From Micromonosporaceae bacterium (GTDB taxonomy: Bacteria; Actinomycetota; Actinomycetes; Mycobacteriales; Micromonosporaceae), in the NCBI GenBank assembly GCA_020027875.1, contig JAHRHA010000035.1, forward strand, positions 1 through 64,000: a stretch of 64,000 nt of DNA. The letters are read 5' to 3'. The position numbers and the translations under genes are program-made. Below, one piece after another: positions 27,652 through 36,487 of the stretch. The notes under the pieces were generated by a model that made no database searches, was not told the DNA's origin, and saw only the letters and a program-made list of their open reading frames with translations. Position 1 is the stretch's first letter. Each line of letters begins with the position of its first letter.

Positions 27652-28281
27652 TTAGCCCTCCGCGTCGTCCCGAACGCCGCGCACCATGTCCACGAAGAAC
27701 TGGTGCACGCGAAGATCACCAGTGAGTTCCGGGTGGAAGGCGGTGGCGAGCAGGTTTTCCTGCCGAACCGCGACAATCCTACCGGCGGCCGGCCCGTCGG
27801 TGACTCTGCCCACGACCCGGACAGCCTCGCCGACCCGCTCTACCCACGGCGCCCGGATGAAGACGGCGTGGAATGCGCCGCCCTCGATGCCCTCAAGTTC
27901 GACCGAAGCCTCGAAGGAGTCCACCTGTCGGCCGAACGCGTTGCGGCGCACCGTCATGTCGATCCCGCCGAAACTCCGCTGATCCGGCCGCCCATCGAGA
28001 ACCTCGCCCGACAGCATGATCATGCCCGCGCAGGAGCCGTACGCCGGCAGTCCGTCGGCGATCATCTTCTGGATTGGCTCCAGCAGGCCGAACTCGATCG
28101 CCAGTTTGCTCATCGTGGTCGACTCGCCCCCGGGAACGACCAGGGCGTCGATCTGGTCTAGCTCCGCGGGGCGTCGGATCGGGCGGGCTAGGACACCTGC
28201 CTCGGCCAGGGCGTACAGATGCTCGCGTACGTCGCCCTGCAGGGCCAACACACCGATGACGAGTCCTCCGGCCACGACCAC
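27652..28281 (-). CDS. pdxT: Pyridoxal 5'-phosphate synthase glutaminase subunit PdxT
   Basis: PdxT hydrolyses glutamine and passes ammonia to PdxS for PLP synthesis. The 209-residue class I-type glutaminase has [13 protein letters not shown] at the N-terminus, [11 protein letters not shown] (substrate loop), the nucleophile Cys in [10 protein letters not shown] and the His-Glu pair in [10 protein letters not shown]. The start is GTG 28281; GTG 28275 is also possible. It is separated from pdxS by the 3.7-kb TIR/RyR module, although the two genes are normally adjacent. Confidence 0.95.
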   Translation of the reverse strand: MVVAGGLVIGVLALQGDVREHLYALAEAGVLARPIRRPAELDQIDALVVPGGESTTMSKLAIEFGLLEPIQKMIADGLPAYGSCAGMIMLSGEVLDGRPDQRSFGGIDMTVRRNAFGRQVDSFEASVELEGIEGGAFHAVFIRAPWVERVGEAVRVVGRVTDGPAAGRIVAVRQENLLATAFHPELTGDLRVHQFFVDMVRGVRDDAEG

Positions 28282-28321
28282 AACACTAAGGCCGGGCCGG
28301 CGCGTCGACCCCGACGACCTC

Positions 28322-28384
28322 GCCGATCAAGGACTTGTGGCCGTGGCTTAGCGATCCAACCACCGCCACAAGTCCTTGATCGGC
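28322..28384. terminator. Perfect 20-bp inverted repeat
   Basis: GCCGATCAAGGACTTGTGGC at 28322-28341 is exactly complementary to 28365-28384 with a 23-base spacer. It lies between the RyR gene stop (28400) and the pdxT start (28281), both on the minus strand, and can fold to a strong hairpin that would end the RyR operon transcript. There is no U tract, which is usual in actinobacteria. Its perfection is also compatible with a mobile-element scar. Confidence 0.75.
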
Positions 28385-28399
28385 AGAAGGGGGAGGCCG

Positions 28400-28870
28400 T
28401 TAGAGTCGGACGACGCGGAGGCCGGCGGCGGCGAGGACCGCGGGGATGTTGCGTACCGCGTCGCGGTCCTTGTCCTTTTCGGACTCTGGCAGCTCATCCC
28501 AGGACACCAGGTCCGGCTGTCGCTTGGCCGCGTCGTCGCGCACGTCGCCGTGGACCCAGCCAGCGGCCGTTCGCTGAGCGAGCCATCGCACGTGCTCGTG
28601 CCGAGCGAGCAGGTCGAGCTCCTCGTCGGTGAACGCGAAATCTACGGCGTCACCAGTGCGAGGGCCAACCGTACAACCAATCTTGTTGAGCTTGGTCTCG
28701 ATATCGCGCACCTGGGCACGGTTGGCTTCCCGCTTGTCCTCGTCGAGTTCGGCCCACGGCATCATCGCGGGTCGGCCGCCCATCGCCACACCTTCGCGGA
28801 TCTGCTCGGCCAGGTACCGCTCATGCACAGCCTGAGCGAGCTGCTCCACCAGGCTTTCTTCGATCACCAC
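28400..28870 (-). CDS. Stand-alone RyR-domain protein
   Basis: The 156-residue protein is almost entirely one RyR (ryanodine-receptor repeat) domain: LAQAVHERYLAEQIREGVAM, PWAELDEDKREANRAQVRDI, LLARHEHVRWLAQRTAAGWV, then PDLVSWDELPESEKDKDRDA. There is no signal peptide or membrane segment. It is a paralogue of the C-terminal domain of the protein encoded just upstream (closely similar over its whole length) and starts at GTG 28870, 3 bases after that gene's stop, so the two are co-translated. Prokaryotic RyR domains are thought to bind a small ligand, perhaps a nucleotide derivative; the ligand here is unknown. Confidence 0.82.
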   Translation of the reverse strand: MVIEESLVEQLAQAVHERYLAEQIREGVAMGGRPAMMPWAELDEDKREANRAQVRDIETKLNKIGCTVGPRTGDAVDFAFTDEELDLLARHEHVRWLAQRTAAGWVHGDVRDDAAKRQPDLVSWDELPESEKDKDRDAVRNIPAVLAAAGLRVVRL

Positions 28871-28873
28871 ATC

Positions 28874-30616
28874 TCACACGCTAGCCGGGGAGGTCAACTC
28901 GACCGCGATCTCCTGCGGGCGTCGCTCGCCGACCCGCACGATCCGAAGGCCGACGTGGGCGAGGACCAGCGGGAGTGTGCGTACGGCGTTGCGGTCCTTG
29001 TCCCTTTCGGTCTCGGGCAGCTTCTCCCACAGCACCATACTTGGGTGTTTCTTGGCTCTGTCGTTGCGAACCGGGGCGTATTTCCAGCCGGAGGCCTGCC
29101 GCTCCAGGCGCCAGCGTTGCTGCTCGTGCTGCGCCAGGATCTCGACCTCGGCGGCGGTGAAGCTGAACGGATCGGCCACACCGGTGCGGGGGGCGACCGT
29201 GCACCCGACCATGCTCAGCTTGACCCCGATGTCGCGTGCCTGCGCGCGGTTGGCGTCCTTCTTGTCCTCGGGGAGGTCCCCCCACAGCGCCATCGAGACA
29301 TTGGAGCCCATCGCCACGCCGTCCCGCAGCGCCTCGAGTAGGTACTGCTCGTGGATCGCCTGGGCCAGTCGCTCGACGAGATCCTTCTCGATGACGGACG
29401 GGTCGCACGCGAGCTTCGCGACGCCGACGAAACGCAGCCGCCCGTAAAGGTTGTCCAGGAGTCTTCGGAAGACCGGGTGCACGGCATCGCCGGGGCGGTC
29501 CAACTGATTCAAGCGCAGCACTATGGAGTCGCGCCCACCGCGCCAAAGACCAACCATCGTGAACGCCTGGCGAAGCGCCAGTTCCTCGTCCTCGTAGCAG
29601 ATGTAGGCCCGGTGTGGCGGCAGGCCCGAGACCGTATGAAGGGCATCATCGAGATCCCCATCGACCGGCGTCAAGTCGAAGACTTCCCGGACGATGTCCC
29701 AGCGTGCCGCGACCTCGGCGGCCGCCTCGCTCGCAGAGGGGTCAACGAGGGTGACCGCGACGCGCTCGCCACGCCTGGGCGAGCGAAGCCGCCACTGCTG
29801 CGCGAACTCCACGAGCACGGTTCGACCGAAGGTGCCAAGCCCGGCCACGAGAATGTGCGGCGCGTCCGTGGCGTCGATGTCGAGGGACTCTGACCGCAGC
29901 AGCTCCCGGGCCGCGAGCTCCTCGAAGTTGACGAAATCCACGTCCAACGCGGTCGCCTCGGGCAGCCCGAGCCGGCGCGCCCGCAGCGCGAGAGCGAGCG
30001 TGGCGTCGCTGACCTGGGCGTAGATTCGCAGGCCGCGCTTCGCCCGCCCGCGTCGCTTCGCCTCCGTGGCATCGAGGGCGGCAGCCAGGTTGACCGTCGC
30101 GTTGGTGGTGTCGTCGGCACACGCGTACAGGGTTCGGGCGCCCCCGATGCCGGCGGCGACGAGCGCGATGGCGTCGCTGTCGGCTGTCTCGACCACGCTG
30201 ACACCGGCCTGACGTAGCTTCGTCGCGAGCGCCCGGGCGCCGGTGGTGTCCCCGGTGACGATGGCATGGTTACGCGCCCGGCGGAGTCGTATCCGGCGGA
30301 ACTCGGCCCGCAGGAGCCCCAGGAACGCGACCACCACGGCGAACACCGTTGTAACCGGAGCCAGGATGCGAGCGAACTCCAACGCTAGTGGGAACGGTCC
30401 GCCGTCCGTGAGCGGCGCCGAATCGATGACGAAGAGCTGCAGGTCGTAGTAGAACAGGTCGAGCCAGTAACCGACGGGCGTGCCCGGCGGTGGCGGTCGG
30501 TAGGTGTAGAGCCCGTAGTAGCCGGTCCCGAGGGAGACCAGCGCCAGGATGACAACACCCGCGCGCGACCAGCTCAGCGATGTCCTCTTCGCGACACCAT
30601 CGGTTGATTTATCCAC
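28874..30616 (-). CDS. Membrane protein with TrkA/RCK-like Rossmann domains and C-terminal RyR domain
   Basis: The 580-residue protein starts at GTG 30616 (GGGAGAG six bases upstream). In order: membrane helix 1 at about 20-39 (VVILALVSLGTGYYGLYTY), an external loop of about 45 residues, helix 2 at about 84-103 (ILAPVTTVFAVVVAFLGLL), a first Rossmann fold (HAIVTGDTTGARALATKL, about 117-240), a second Rossmann fold with GLGTFG (about 259-264) and an RyR domain (about 416-561). Two helices plus paired Rossmann folds recall RCK/TrkA-N regulators of potassium channels, but no TxGYGD selectivity filter is present, so it is more likely a ligand-gated sensor or a pore of another kind. It is divergent from a TIR-WD40 gene and upstream of a free RyR gene. 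Confidence 0.82.
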   Translation of the reverse strand: MDKSTDGVAKRTSLSWSRAGVVILALVSLGTGYYGLYTYRPPPPGTPVGYWLDLFYYDLQLFVIDSAPLTDGGPFPLALEFARILAPVTTVFAVVVAFLGLLRAEFRRIRLRRARNHAIVTGDTTGARALATKLRQAGVSVVETADSDAIALVAAGIGGARTLYACADDTTNATVNLAAALDATEAKRRGRAKRGLRIYAQVSDATLALALRARRLGLPEATALDVDFVNFEELAARELLRSESLDIDATDAPHILVAGLGTFGRTVLVEFAQQWRLRSPRRGERVAVTLVDPSASEAAAEVAARWDIVREVFDLTPVDGDLDDALHTVSGLPPHRAYICYEDEELALRQAFTMVGLWRGGRDSIVLRLNQLDRPGDAVHPVFRRLLDNLYGRLRFVGVAKLACDPSVIEKDLVERLAQAIHEQYLLEALRDGVAMGSNVSMALWGDLPEDKKDANRAQARDIGVKLSMVGCTVAPRTGVADPFSFTAAEVEILAQHEQQRWRLERQASGWKYAPVRNDRAKKHPSMVLWEKLPETERDKDRNAVRTLPLVLAHVGLRIVRVGERRPQEIAVELTSPASV

Positions 30617-30687
30617 GTAGCTCTCCCAAGGCGAACATTTGGACCCGCCGTTGTAGCCTGCTATCGCAGGCATCGAAGGGGCATCGG
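30617..30687. promoter_or_regulatory. Divergent promoter region of the TIR/RyR module
   Basis: The 71 bases between the two GTG starts must carry the promoters of both transcription units, or they overlap the coding starts. Each gene has its own RBS (GGGAGAG on the minus strand, GAAGGGGC on the plus strand). No clear -10/-35 pair or operator was recognised. The arrangement implies joint regulation. Confidence 0.5.
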
Positions 30688-31974
30688 GTGTCCGGACACG
30701 TCTTCGTCAGCTACAGCCGCACCGACAAGCCGTACGTGGATCGGCTCGTCGCCCATCTCGGCGCGGCCGGGATTCCGGTCTGGGTCGACCACGAGATTGA
30801 CCACGGCGACCGGTGGGCCTCCGTGATCGAGAGCCAGATCACCACGTGCGCCGCCTTCGTGCCCGTGATGACGCCGGCCGCGGCCGGCTCGGAGTGGGTG
30901 GAGCGGGAGGTCCAGTTCGCTCAGCAGCTGGCCAAGCCGATACTTCCGCTGCTGCTCTCCGGGCGCCCGTTCTTCCGGCTAGGCACGACCCAACACGAGG
31001 ACGTGACCGGCGGGGGCATGCCGACCGCGAAGTTCATCGAGCGGCTGTTGGCGTGCCTGGGGACGCAGCCACCCAGCGCTCCCGACCTTGCTGTGTCGCC
31101 CGCCTGGGCCTACGACGTGGGCGGAGTGTGGTCCTTGGCCTACTCGCCCACCGGACGGGAACTCGCGAGCGGCGGCGCCGACGGGGTCATCCGGGTATGG
31201 AATACGTATACCGGGGTGTCCCTGCGTACGCTCGCCTCGCCCGGAGGCCCAGTGCTCGACATCGCGTACTCGCCCGGCGGACGCCAGTTCGCCAGCGGCA
31301 GCGAGTCGGGGCAGGTCTACCTCCAGGACGTATTCGACGGTGAGCTGATCCGCACGCTCAGCGGGCACGAGGCTAACGTCGGATCACTCGCGTATTCGCC
31401 GACCGGGCGCCACCTCGCCACGGCCAGCAGCGACGGGACCGCCCGCGTCTGGGATGCCTCAACCGGGGCGACGCTGGTGACCTTCTCCGACCACGAGGAT
31501 TTAGTCGTCGGAGTGTCGTACTCCCCGGATGGTCGCCACGTCGCCAGCGTGAGCTTCGACGACACGGCCCGGGTCTGGTCCGCGACCGACGGCTCACCGA
31601 TCCGGGTGCTCGTCCAGGAGGGTCTGCTGCAGGACACCGTGTACTCCCCCGATGGCCGCCTCGCGACCGGCGGCGACGACGCCACGATTCGCATCTGGGA
31701 TGCCACCGCCGGCACGGCCTTACTGGAGCTCGATGTAGGACACAACGGCATGGAATCGCTCGCGTTCTCACCCGACGGCCGCCTCATCGCCGCCGGATCC
31801 GGGTGGGGTGAGGGGACCGTTCACATCTGGGACGCAATGCTCGGCCGGCCGTTAGCCGCCTTCGCCGGGCATCCGGACTCGGTGCCGGCGGTCGCGTTCT
31901 CGCCCGATGGTCGCCACCTGGCCAGTGCGAGCACCGATGGGTTTCGGGTCTGGGATATCGGCCAGGCTGCGTGA
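30688..31974 (+). CDS. TIR domain-WD40 propeller protein
   Basis: The 428-residue protein starts at GTG 30688. Residues 1-130 are a TIR domain: HVFVSYSRTDKPYVDRLVAH, GIPVWVDHEIDHGDRW and SEWVEREVQFAQQLAKPIL. The Glu at position 74 (WVERE) matches the catalytic Glu of NAD-cleaving TIRs such as SARM1 (WVHKE). Residues about 145-428 hold seven WD40 blades, each with a YSP/FSP-DGR and a RVWD-like strand end, enough to close one propeller. TIR-WD40 fusions are candidates for stress or phage-sensing effectors, with the propeller as sensor or scaffold. It is divergent from the RCK-RyR/RyR operon and convergent with pdxS, 18 bp from its stop. Confidence 0.88.
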   Translation: MSGHVFVSYSRTDKPYVDRLVAHLGAAGIPVWVDHEIDHGDRWASVIESQITTCAAFVPVMTPAAAGSEWVEREVQFAQQLAKPILPLLLSGRPFFRLGTTQHEDVTGGGMPTAKFIERLLACLGTQPPSAPDLAVSPAWAYDVGGVWSLAYSPTGRELASGGADGVIRVWNTYTGVSLRTLASPGGPVLDIAYSPGGRQFASGSESGQVYLQDVFDGELIRTLSGHEANVGSLAYSPTGRHLATASSDGTARVWDASTGATLVTFSDHEDLVVGVSYSPDGRHVASVSFDDTARVWSATDGSPIRVLVQEGLLQDTVYSPDGRLATGGDDATIRIWDATAGTALLELDVGHNGMESLAFSPDGRLIAAGSGWGEGTVHIWDAMLGRPLAAFAGHPDSVPAVAFSPDGRHLASASTDGFRVWDIGQAA

Positions 31975-31992
31975 CCCGCCGGGCGAGGCGGC

Positions 31993-32901
31993 CTACCAGC
32001 CGCGCTCGGCGAGCCGGTGCGGCTGGGGGATCTCGTCGACGTTGATGCCGACCATCGCCTCACCCAGACCGCGGGACACCTTCGCCAGCACATCCGGATC
32101 GTCGTAGAACGTCGTCGCCTTGACGATCGCGGCCGCGCGCTGCGCGGGGTTGCCCGACTTGAATATTCCCGAGCCGACAAAGACGCCCTCCGCGCCAAGC
32201 TGCATCATCATCGCCGCGTCGGCCGGGGTGGCGATGCCGCCAGCGGTGAAGAGGACCACGGGCAGCTTGCCGCTCTCGGCCACTTCGCGCACGAGTTCGT
32301 ACGGCGCCTGGAGCTCCTTCGCCGCCACGTACAGCTCGTCCTCACTCATCGAGCTCAGCCGGCGGATCTCGCCGCGGATCTCGCGCATGTGCGTGGTGGC
32401 GTTGGAGACATCGCCCGTGCCGGCCTCTCCCTTGGAGCGGATCATCGCCGCGCCCTCGGTCAGCCGCCGCAGCGCCTCGCCCAGATTGGTGGCACCGCAC
32501 ACGAACGGCACCGTGAAAGCCCACTTGTCAATGTGATTCGTGTAGTCGGCCGGCGTCAGCACCTCGGACTCGTCCACATAGTCCACGCCGAGCGCCTGCA
32601 GCACCTGCGCCTCGACGAAGTGACCGATCCGCGCCTTCGCCATCACGGGGATCGACACGGCCGAGATGATCCCGTCGATCATGTCGGGGTCCGACATGCG
32701 CGATACGCCGCCCTGCGCCCGGATGTCCGCCGGCACCCGCTCCAGCGCCATGACGGCGACCGCGCCCGCGTCCTCAGCGATCTTCGCCTGCTCGGGTGTG
32801 ACGACATCCATGATCACGCCGCCCTTGAGCATCTCAGCCATGCCGCGCTTGACGCGCGCCGTGCCGGTGACGGGGGCATGGGACGGGGTCTGCTCGGACA
32901 T
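31993..32901 (-). CDS. pdxS: Pyridoxal 5'-phosphate synthase lyase subunit PdxS
   Basis: PdxS condenses ribose 5-phosphate, glyceraldehyde 3-phosphate and ammonia to PLP. The 302-residue (beta/alpha)8 protein has [39 protein letters not shown], the catalytic Lys in [33 protein letters not shown] and [14 protein letters not shown], all typical. It ends convergent with the TIR-WD40 gene. Its partner pdxT lies 3.7 kb away on the same strand beyond the TIR/RyR module. Confidence 0.97.
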   Translation of the reverse strand: MSEQTPSHAPVTGTARVKRGMAEMLKGGVIMDVVTPEQAKIAEDAGAVAVMALERVPADIRAQGGVSRMSDPDMIDGIISAVSIPVMAKARIGHFVEAQVLQALGVDYVDESEVLTPADYTNHIDKWAFTVPFVCGATNLGEALRRLTEGAAMIRSKGEAGTGDVSNATTHMREIRGEIRRLSSMSEDELYVAAKELQAPYELVREVAESGKLPVVLFTAGGIATPADAAMMMQLGAEGVFVGSGIFKSGNPAQRAAAIVKATTFYDDPDVLAKVSRGLGEAMVGINVDEIPQPHRLAERGW

Positions 32902-33042
32902 GGCGGTGCTCCTCGACGAAATGGCCGCGTTGATCGCCTCCGGCGAAGTCCGGGGCTGTCACCCACATCGTACGCGGCAGGCAACCGGCCATCCGCAGGC
33001 CACTTTCCACCAAGTGGTATGGCCTGTGTGCTGCACTACTCC

Positions 33043-33543
33043 TTACCGGTGGCGCGGATCCTGGTTGTCGTCCAGGGTCGGCTCGTCGATGTCGAAGAAG
33101 CGCGGCTGCGGGTGGCGCCGGGTGAACCGGAATAACCGTACGAGCGGTTGCCGGCGTACGGCCAAAGCGTCTCGCACCAGGTCCGTGTGGACCTGCCGGG
33201 CCAGCGCCAACCGCCGGCTGGCCTCCTCTATCCCGGCCATGGCTTCCACATCGAACTTCCCGGCGGCCACTCGCAGCGCCCGGGTGAGGTCGTTCTCGGC
33301 CGACTCACGATCCTCGGGTACGGCGTCGAGCACGGCCTTCGCGGCGGTCTGCGCCTCCAGGAAGCCCTGCCGCTCGCCCAGTTCGGCCGCGACCGCGGCC
33401 CGTCGGATCGACTGGGCGTCCAGCGCCGAGTACGCGGCGGCGGCGCGGGCGTGCAGCCGGTCCACCCGGGCAGCGGTCCAGGTCAGATACGTCGCCACGA
33501 GCACGACGATCGCCACGACGCTCACGACCACCCACATGGTCAC
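33043..33543 (-). CDS. Conserved actinobacterial single-TM protein
   Basis: The 166-residue protein begins MWVVVSVVAIVVLVATYLTW (membrane anchor), followed by RVDRLHARAAAAYSALDAQS, a LemA-like coiled-coil start, then a helical cytoplasmic domain. The start is GTG 33543, or ATG 33537 two codons in. It sits between pimA and pdxS, a position where actinobacteria commonly carry a protein of this form. Role unknown. Confidence 0.78.
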   Translation of the reverse strand: MTMWVVVSVVAIVVLVATYLTWTAARVDRLHARAAAAYSALDAQSIRRAAVAAELGERQGFLEAQTAAKAVLDAVPEDRESAENDLTRALRVAAGKFDVEAMAGIEEASRRLALARQVHTDLVRDALAVRRQPLVRLFRFTRRHPQPRFFDIDEPTLDDNQDPRHR

Positions 33544-33601
33544 GCATCGTAGTCGGCCGATCTTGTGAATACCCTGAGACCGGCTCGGAGATCTTTGACG
33601 T

Positions 33602-34765
33602 TTATGGAGGTGGCGAGCCGGGCGTGGCCGTGGCCGGCCGGGGAGTCGCCTCGATGGCGAAGTGGTAGACCTCAAGCACCCGTCGGGCCACATCCGGCCA
33701 GTCGTACCCCGCGACGACCTCACCCGCATGTGCGACCAGATCGGCGCGCCGGCCCGGATCGTCGAGCAGCTGCGCCAGCACCTCCGCGAGGGCCGCTGCA
33801 TCGCCGACCGGGACGAGTGCGCCGGCCCGCCCGCCGTCCAGTACGCGCCGGAACGCGTCGAGGTCGCTCGCGACCACCGGCGTACCGGCCGCCATCGCCT
33901 CGGTGAGGATCATGCCGAAGGACTCGCCACCCGTGTTCGGCGCGACGTATATGTCGACGCTGCGCAGCATTCGGGCCTTGTCCTCCTCGGAGACGGTGCC
34001 CAGGAAGGTGATCCGCGATGCCACGTGCGCCGGCACGCTCTCCAGCACGCCGGCCGGGTCGCCGGGGCCACCCACCAGCAGGCGCACGGATGGCCGGGCA
34101 ACCGCCAGCCGCGTGAACGCGTCCAGCAGCACCGGAAAGCCCTTACGGGGCTCGGTGAAGCGGCCGAGGAAGCCGATCGTGCCGCCCTCGCCCGGCCAGC
34201 CCAGTAGGGGCTGCGCATCCGCGAACCGGGACACCGAGACGCCGTTGGGGACCTGCCACGCCCCGCCACCCAGGTGCTCCACCTGCACCCTCCGGGCGGG
34301 ATCGCTCACCGCGATCCGCGCGGTGATCCGCTCCAGTACGAGCTGGAGTACCCCCGACGCGGCGTGCATCGCGCGGGAGCGGGTCATCGCCGTATGGAAC
34401 GTCGCCACAACCGGCTCATCCTTGGCAGAGACCACGGCGAGCATGGCCAGGCTGGGCGTCAGCGGCTCGTGGACATGCACCACGTCGAACTCGCCTGCGG
34501 TCAGCCACCGCCGCACGCGCGTCGCCGACACCGGCCCGAACGACAGCCGCGCGACCGACCCGTTGTAGCGCACCGGCACCGAGCGGCCGGCCGGCACAAC
34601 GTAGGGCGGAAGCGGCACGTCGTCGTCGGCCGGCGCCAGCACGCTCACCGTGTGGCCCATCGCGATCAAAGTCTCGGCCAGGTCGTGGACGTGGCGCTGC
34701 ACGCCGCCAGGCACCTGGAACGAGTAAGGGCACACGATTCCGATGCGCATGCGGGACCCGCTCAC
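33602..34765 (-). CDS. pimA: Phosphatidylinositol alpha-mannosyltransferase
   Basis: The 387-residue GT4-family glycosyltransferase transfers the first mannose from GDP-mannose to phosphatidylinositol. The N-terminus RIGIVCPYSFQVPGGVQRHV with GGVQ, the nucleotide-binding region FLGRFTEPRKGFPVLLDAF and the EX7E motif GESFGMILTEAMAAGTPVVA are diagnostic. The GTG start overlaps the acyltransferase stop by 4 bases. The pgsA-acyltransferase-pimA order matches mycobacterial PIM synthesis loci, which supports this function over other GT4 roles. Confidence 0.92.
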   Translation of the reverse strand: MSGSRMRIGIVCPYSFQVPGGVQRHVHDLAETLIAMGHTVSVLAPADDDVPLPPYVVPAGRSVPVRYNGSVARLSFGPVSATRVRRWLTAGEFDVVHVHEPLTPSLAMLAVVSAKDEPVVATFHTAMTRSRAMHAASGVLQLVLERITARIAVSDPARRVQVEHLGGGAWQVPNGVSVSRFADAQPLLGWPGEGGTIGFLGRFTEPRKGFPVLLDAFTRLAVARPSVRLLVGGPGDPAGVLESVPAHVASRITFLGTVSEEDKARMLRSVDIYVAPNTGGESFGMILTEAMAAGTPVVASDLDAFRRVLDGGRAGALVPVGDAAALAEVLAQLLDDPGRRADLVAHAGEVVAGYDWPDVARRVLEVYHFAIEATPRPATATPGSPPP

Positions 34766-35688
34766 CCGAACCGCTCGGCCCGAGGCAGGTCGGCCCGAGG
34801 CTGCTCATCGAGCCAGAGCTTCTGCAACATGTGCCAGTCGGCCGGATGCTTGGCGATCCCCTCGGCCAGCCGGTCGGCGACGGTCTGCGTCAGTGCCCGT
34901 ACGCGCACATCGAGTGGACCCGACTCCGGATCCGGCACGGGCACCGGGTCGTCCACGAGAGCGTGGGGACCGTCAACGTCGTGCCACAGCGACACTGTGA
35001 ACAGTGGGGCGCCGGTCCGCAGGGCGAGCAGGGCCGGCCCGGCAGGCATGCGGGTGCGGCCGCCGAAGAACGCTACCTCCACGCCGCGCGCCGACAGGTC
35101 CCGGTCGGCGAGCAGCGGCACCACCCGCGCCTCGCGCACCCGATCCTCCAGGATGTCCATGGGGGGACGTTCGCCGCCGACCGTCGGGATGATCTCCATG
35201 CCCAGCGACTCGCGGTAGGCGACGAAGCGCCGGTACAGGCCCTCCGGCTTGAGCCGCTCGGCCACCGTCGTGATCGGCCAACCGTGGGCGAGGACCCAAG
35301 CGCCGGCGAAATCCCAGTTTCCAGCGTGCGGCAGCGCGATGACGCAGCCCGTACCCGCCTCCACCGCCTCGCCGAGCAGGTGACCGCGCTCGAAATGGAA
35401 GCCGCGCAGGATCTGCTCTCGCGACAACGTGGGTAGGCGGAAGGCCTCGAGCCAGTACCGGGCGTACGAGCGCAGGCCCTCCCGCACAAGTCGATCCATC
35501 TCCTCGGGCGCCACATCGGGACCAACCACGCGTCGAAGGTTGCGGGCCAGCCGCTGGGTGGCGGGGCCCCGCTTGCGAGCGGCCCGGTCCGCGGCGGCGC
35601 GGAAGATCGCCCACGCCATGCGCTCCGGCAGCGCCTTGATCACACCCCAGCCCGCGGCGTACCCGAGTTCGACAGCTCGGCCACTCAT
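34762..35688 (-). CDS. Phosphatidylinositol mannoside acyltransferase (PatA-like, LpxL family)
   Basis: The 308-residue protein belongs to the lauroyl/myristoyl acyltransferase family: the HX4D motif appears in LPHAGNWDFAG, with LADRDLSARGVEVAFFGGRT further on. In this operon it should acylate the mannose of PIMs. The ATG at 35688 overlaps the pgsA stop (ATGA); the same frame is open upstream for 270 codons but only antisense to pgsA, so that extension is rejected. Confidence 0.9.
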   Translation of the reverse strand: MSGRAVELGYAAGWGVIKALPERMAWAIFRAAADRAARKRGPATQRLARNLRRVVGPDVAPEEMDRLVREGLRSYARYWLEAFRLPTLSREQILRGFHFERGHLLGEAVEAGTGCVIALPHAGNWDFAGAWVLAHGWPITTVAERLKPEGLYRRFVAYRESLGMEIIPTVGGERPPMDILEDRVREARVVPLLADRDLSARGVEVAFFGGRTRMPAGPALLALRTGAPLFTVSLWHDVDGPHALVDDPVPVPDPESGPLDVRVRALTQTVADRLAEGIAKHPADWHMLQKLWLDEQPRADLPRAERFG

Positions 35689-36311
35689 GACGCCTGCCCT
35701 TCCGCGGCCAACGACTCCTGGCGGTGCACGTGGACGATGCGCTGGACGGCGGTCACGATCGTCAGCACCGCCAGCAACCAGATCACCGCGCCGAGGCCCC
35801 AGGAGAGGCCGAATCCGGTCAGCAGCGCCCCCACACCGATGAGGATGAGGCGCTCCATGCGCTCGGCGACGCCCACATCGCAGCTGAAGCCGAGGCTCTC
35901 GGCCCGGGCTTTCACGTAGGAGACGACCTGCCCGCCGACGAGGCACACGAGGGTGACCGCGGCCAGCACCCGCTGTCCGCTCGTGGCCAGCCACCAGGCG
36001 AGGGCTCCGAAGATCGCTCCGTCGGCGACCCGGTCCATGGTCGAGTCCAGGAGTGCCCCGTATCGGCTCGAGGTGCCGCGGGCGCGCGCCATCGCCCCGT
36101 CGAGCACGTCGAGCAGCGCACACAGCGTGATCACGACGGTCGCGGCGATGAGCTGCCCGCGGGCGGCGAACGCGACCGAGCCCGCGACCACGCCGGCCGT
36201 CCCGGCGATCGTGATGAGGTCCGGCGATACGCCCGCGCGGGTCAGCGCGCGACCCATCGGGTCGAACGCCGCTCGAACCCCGCTCTTGAACGAGCCGAAG
36301 ATCTTCGCCAT
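35685..36311 (-). CDS. pgsA: Phosphatidylinositol phosphate synthase, CDP-alcohol phosphatidyltransferase
   Basis: The 208-residue membrane enzyme has the family signature DVLDGAMAR followed by SRYGALLDSTMDRVADG (D-x2-DG-x2-AR-x8-G-x3-D-x3-D) and about six membrane segments. In actinobacteria the enzyme in this pimA-linked position joins CDP-diacylglycerol and inositol 3-phosphate. It is first in the PIM operon and divergent from the EF-G-like gene; the 176-bp gap should hold both promoters. Confidence 0.92.
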   Translation of the reverse strand: MAKIFGSFKSGVRAAFDPMGRALTRAGVSPDLITIAGTAGVVAGSVAFAARGQLIAATVVITLCALLDVLDGAMARARGTSSRYGALLDSTMDRVADGAIFGALAWWLATSGQRVLAAVTLVCLVGGQVVSYVKARAESLGFSCDVGVAERMERLILIGVGALLTGFGLSWGLGAVIWLLAVLTIVTAVQRIVHVHRQESLAAEGQAS

Positions 36312-36487
36312 GGCGAGACGAGCCTATCGGCGCCGAGGTTGCGCTGCTCACCACAGGGTGGGGTTCGCACGTCGGGGTTGTGCCGGCGGCCTTCACGGGT
36401 GTGGGATCAGACAAAGAGCTGGCGAGGTGACCTGACTCACAATCGAACGGACACACCATCGACCGGCCGCTAGACGGGAGTGGCGAC

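Noticed and set aside
28874-30616. Interpretation of the RCK-RyR protein as a classical potassium channel
   Set aside because: Two membrane helices are present, but no TxGYG-type selectivity filter or pore helix is visible between them.
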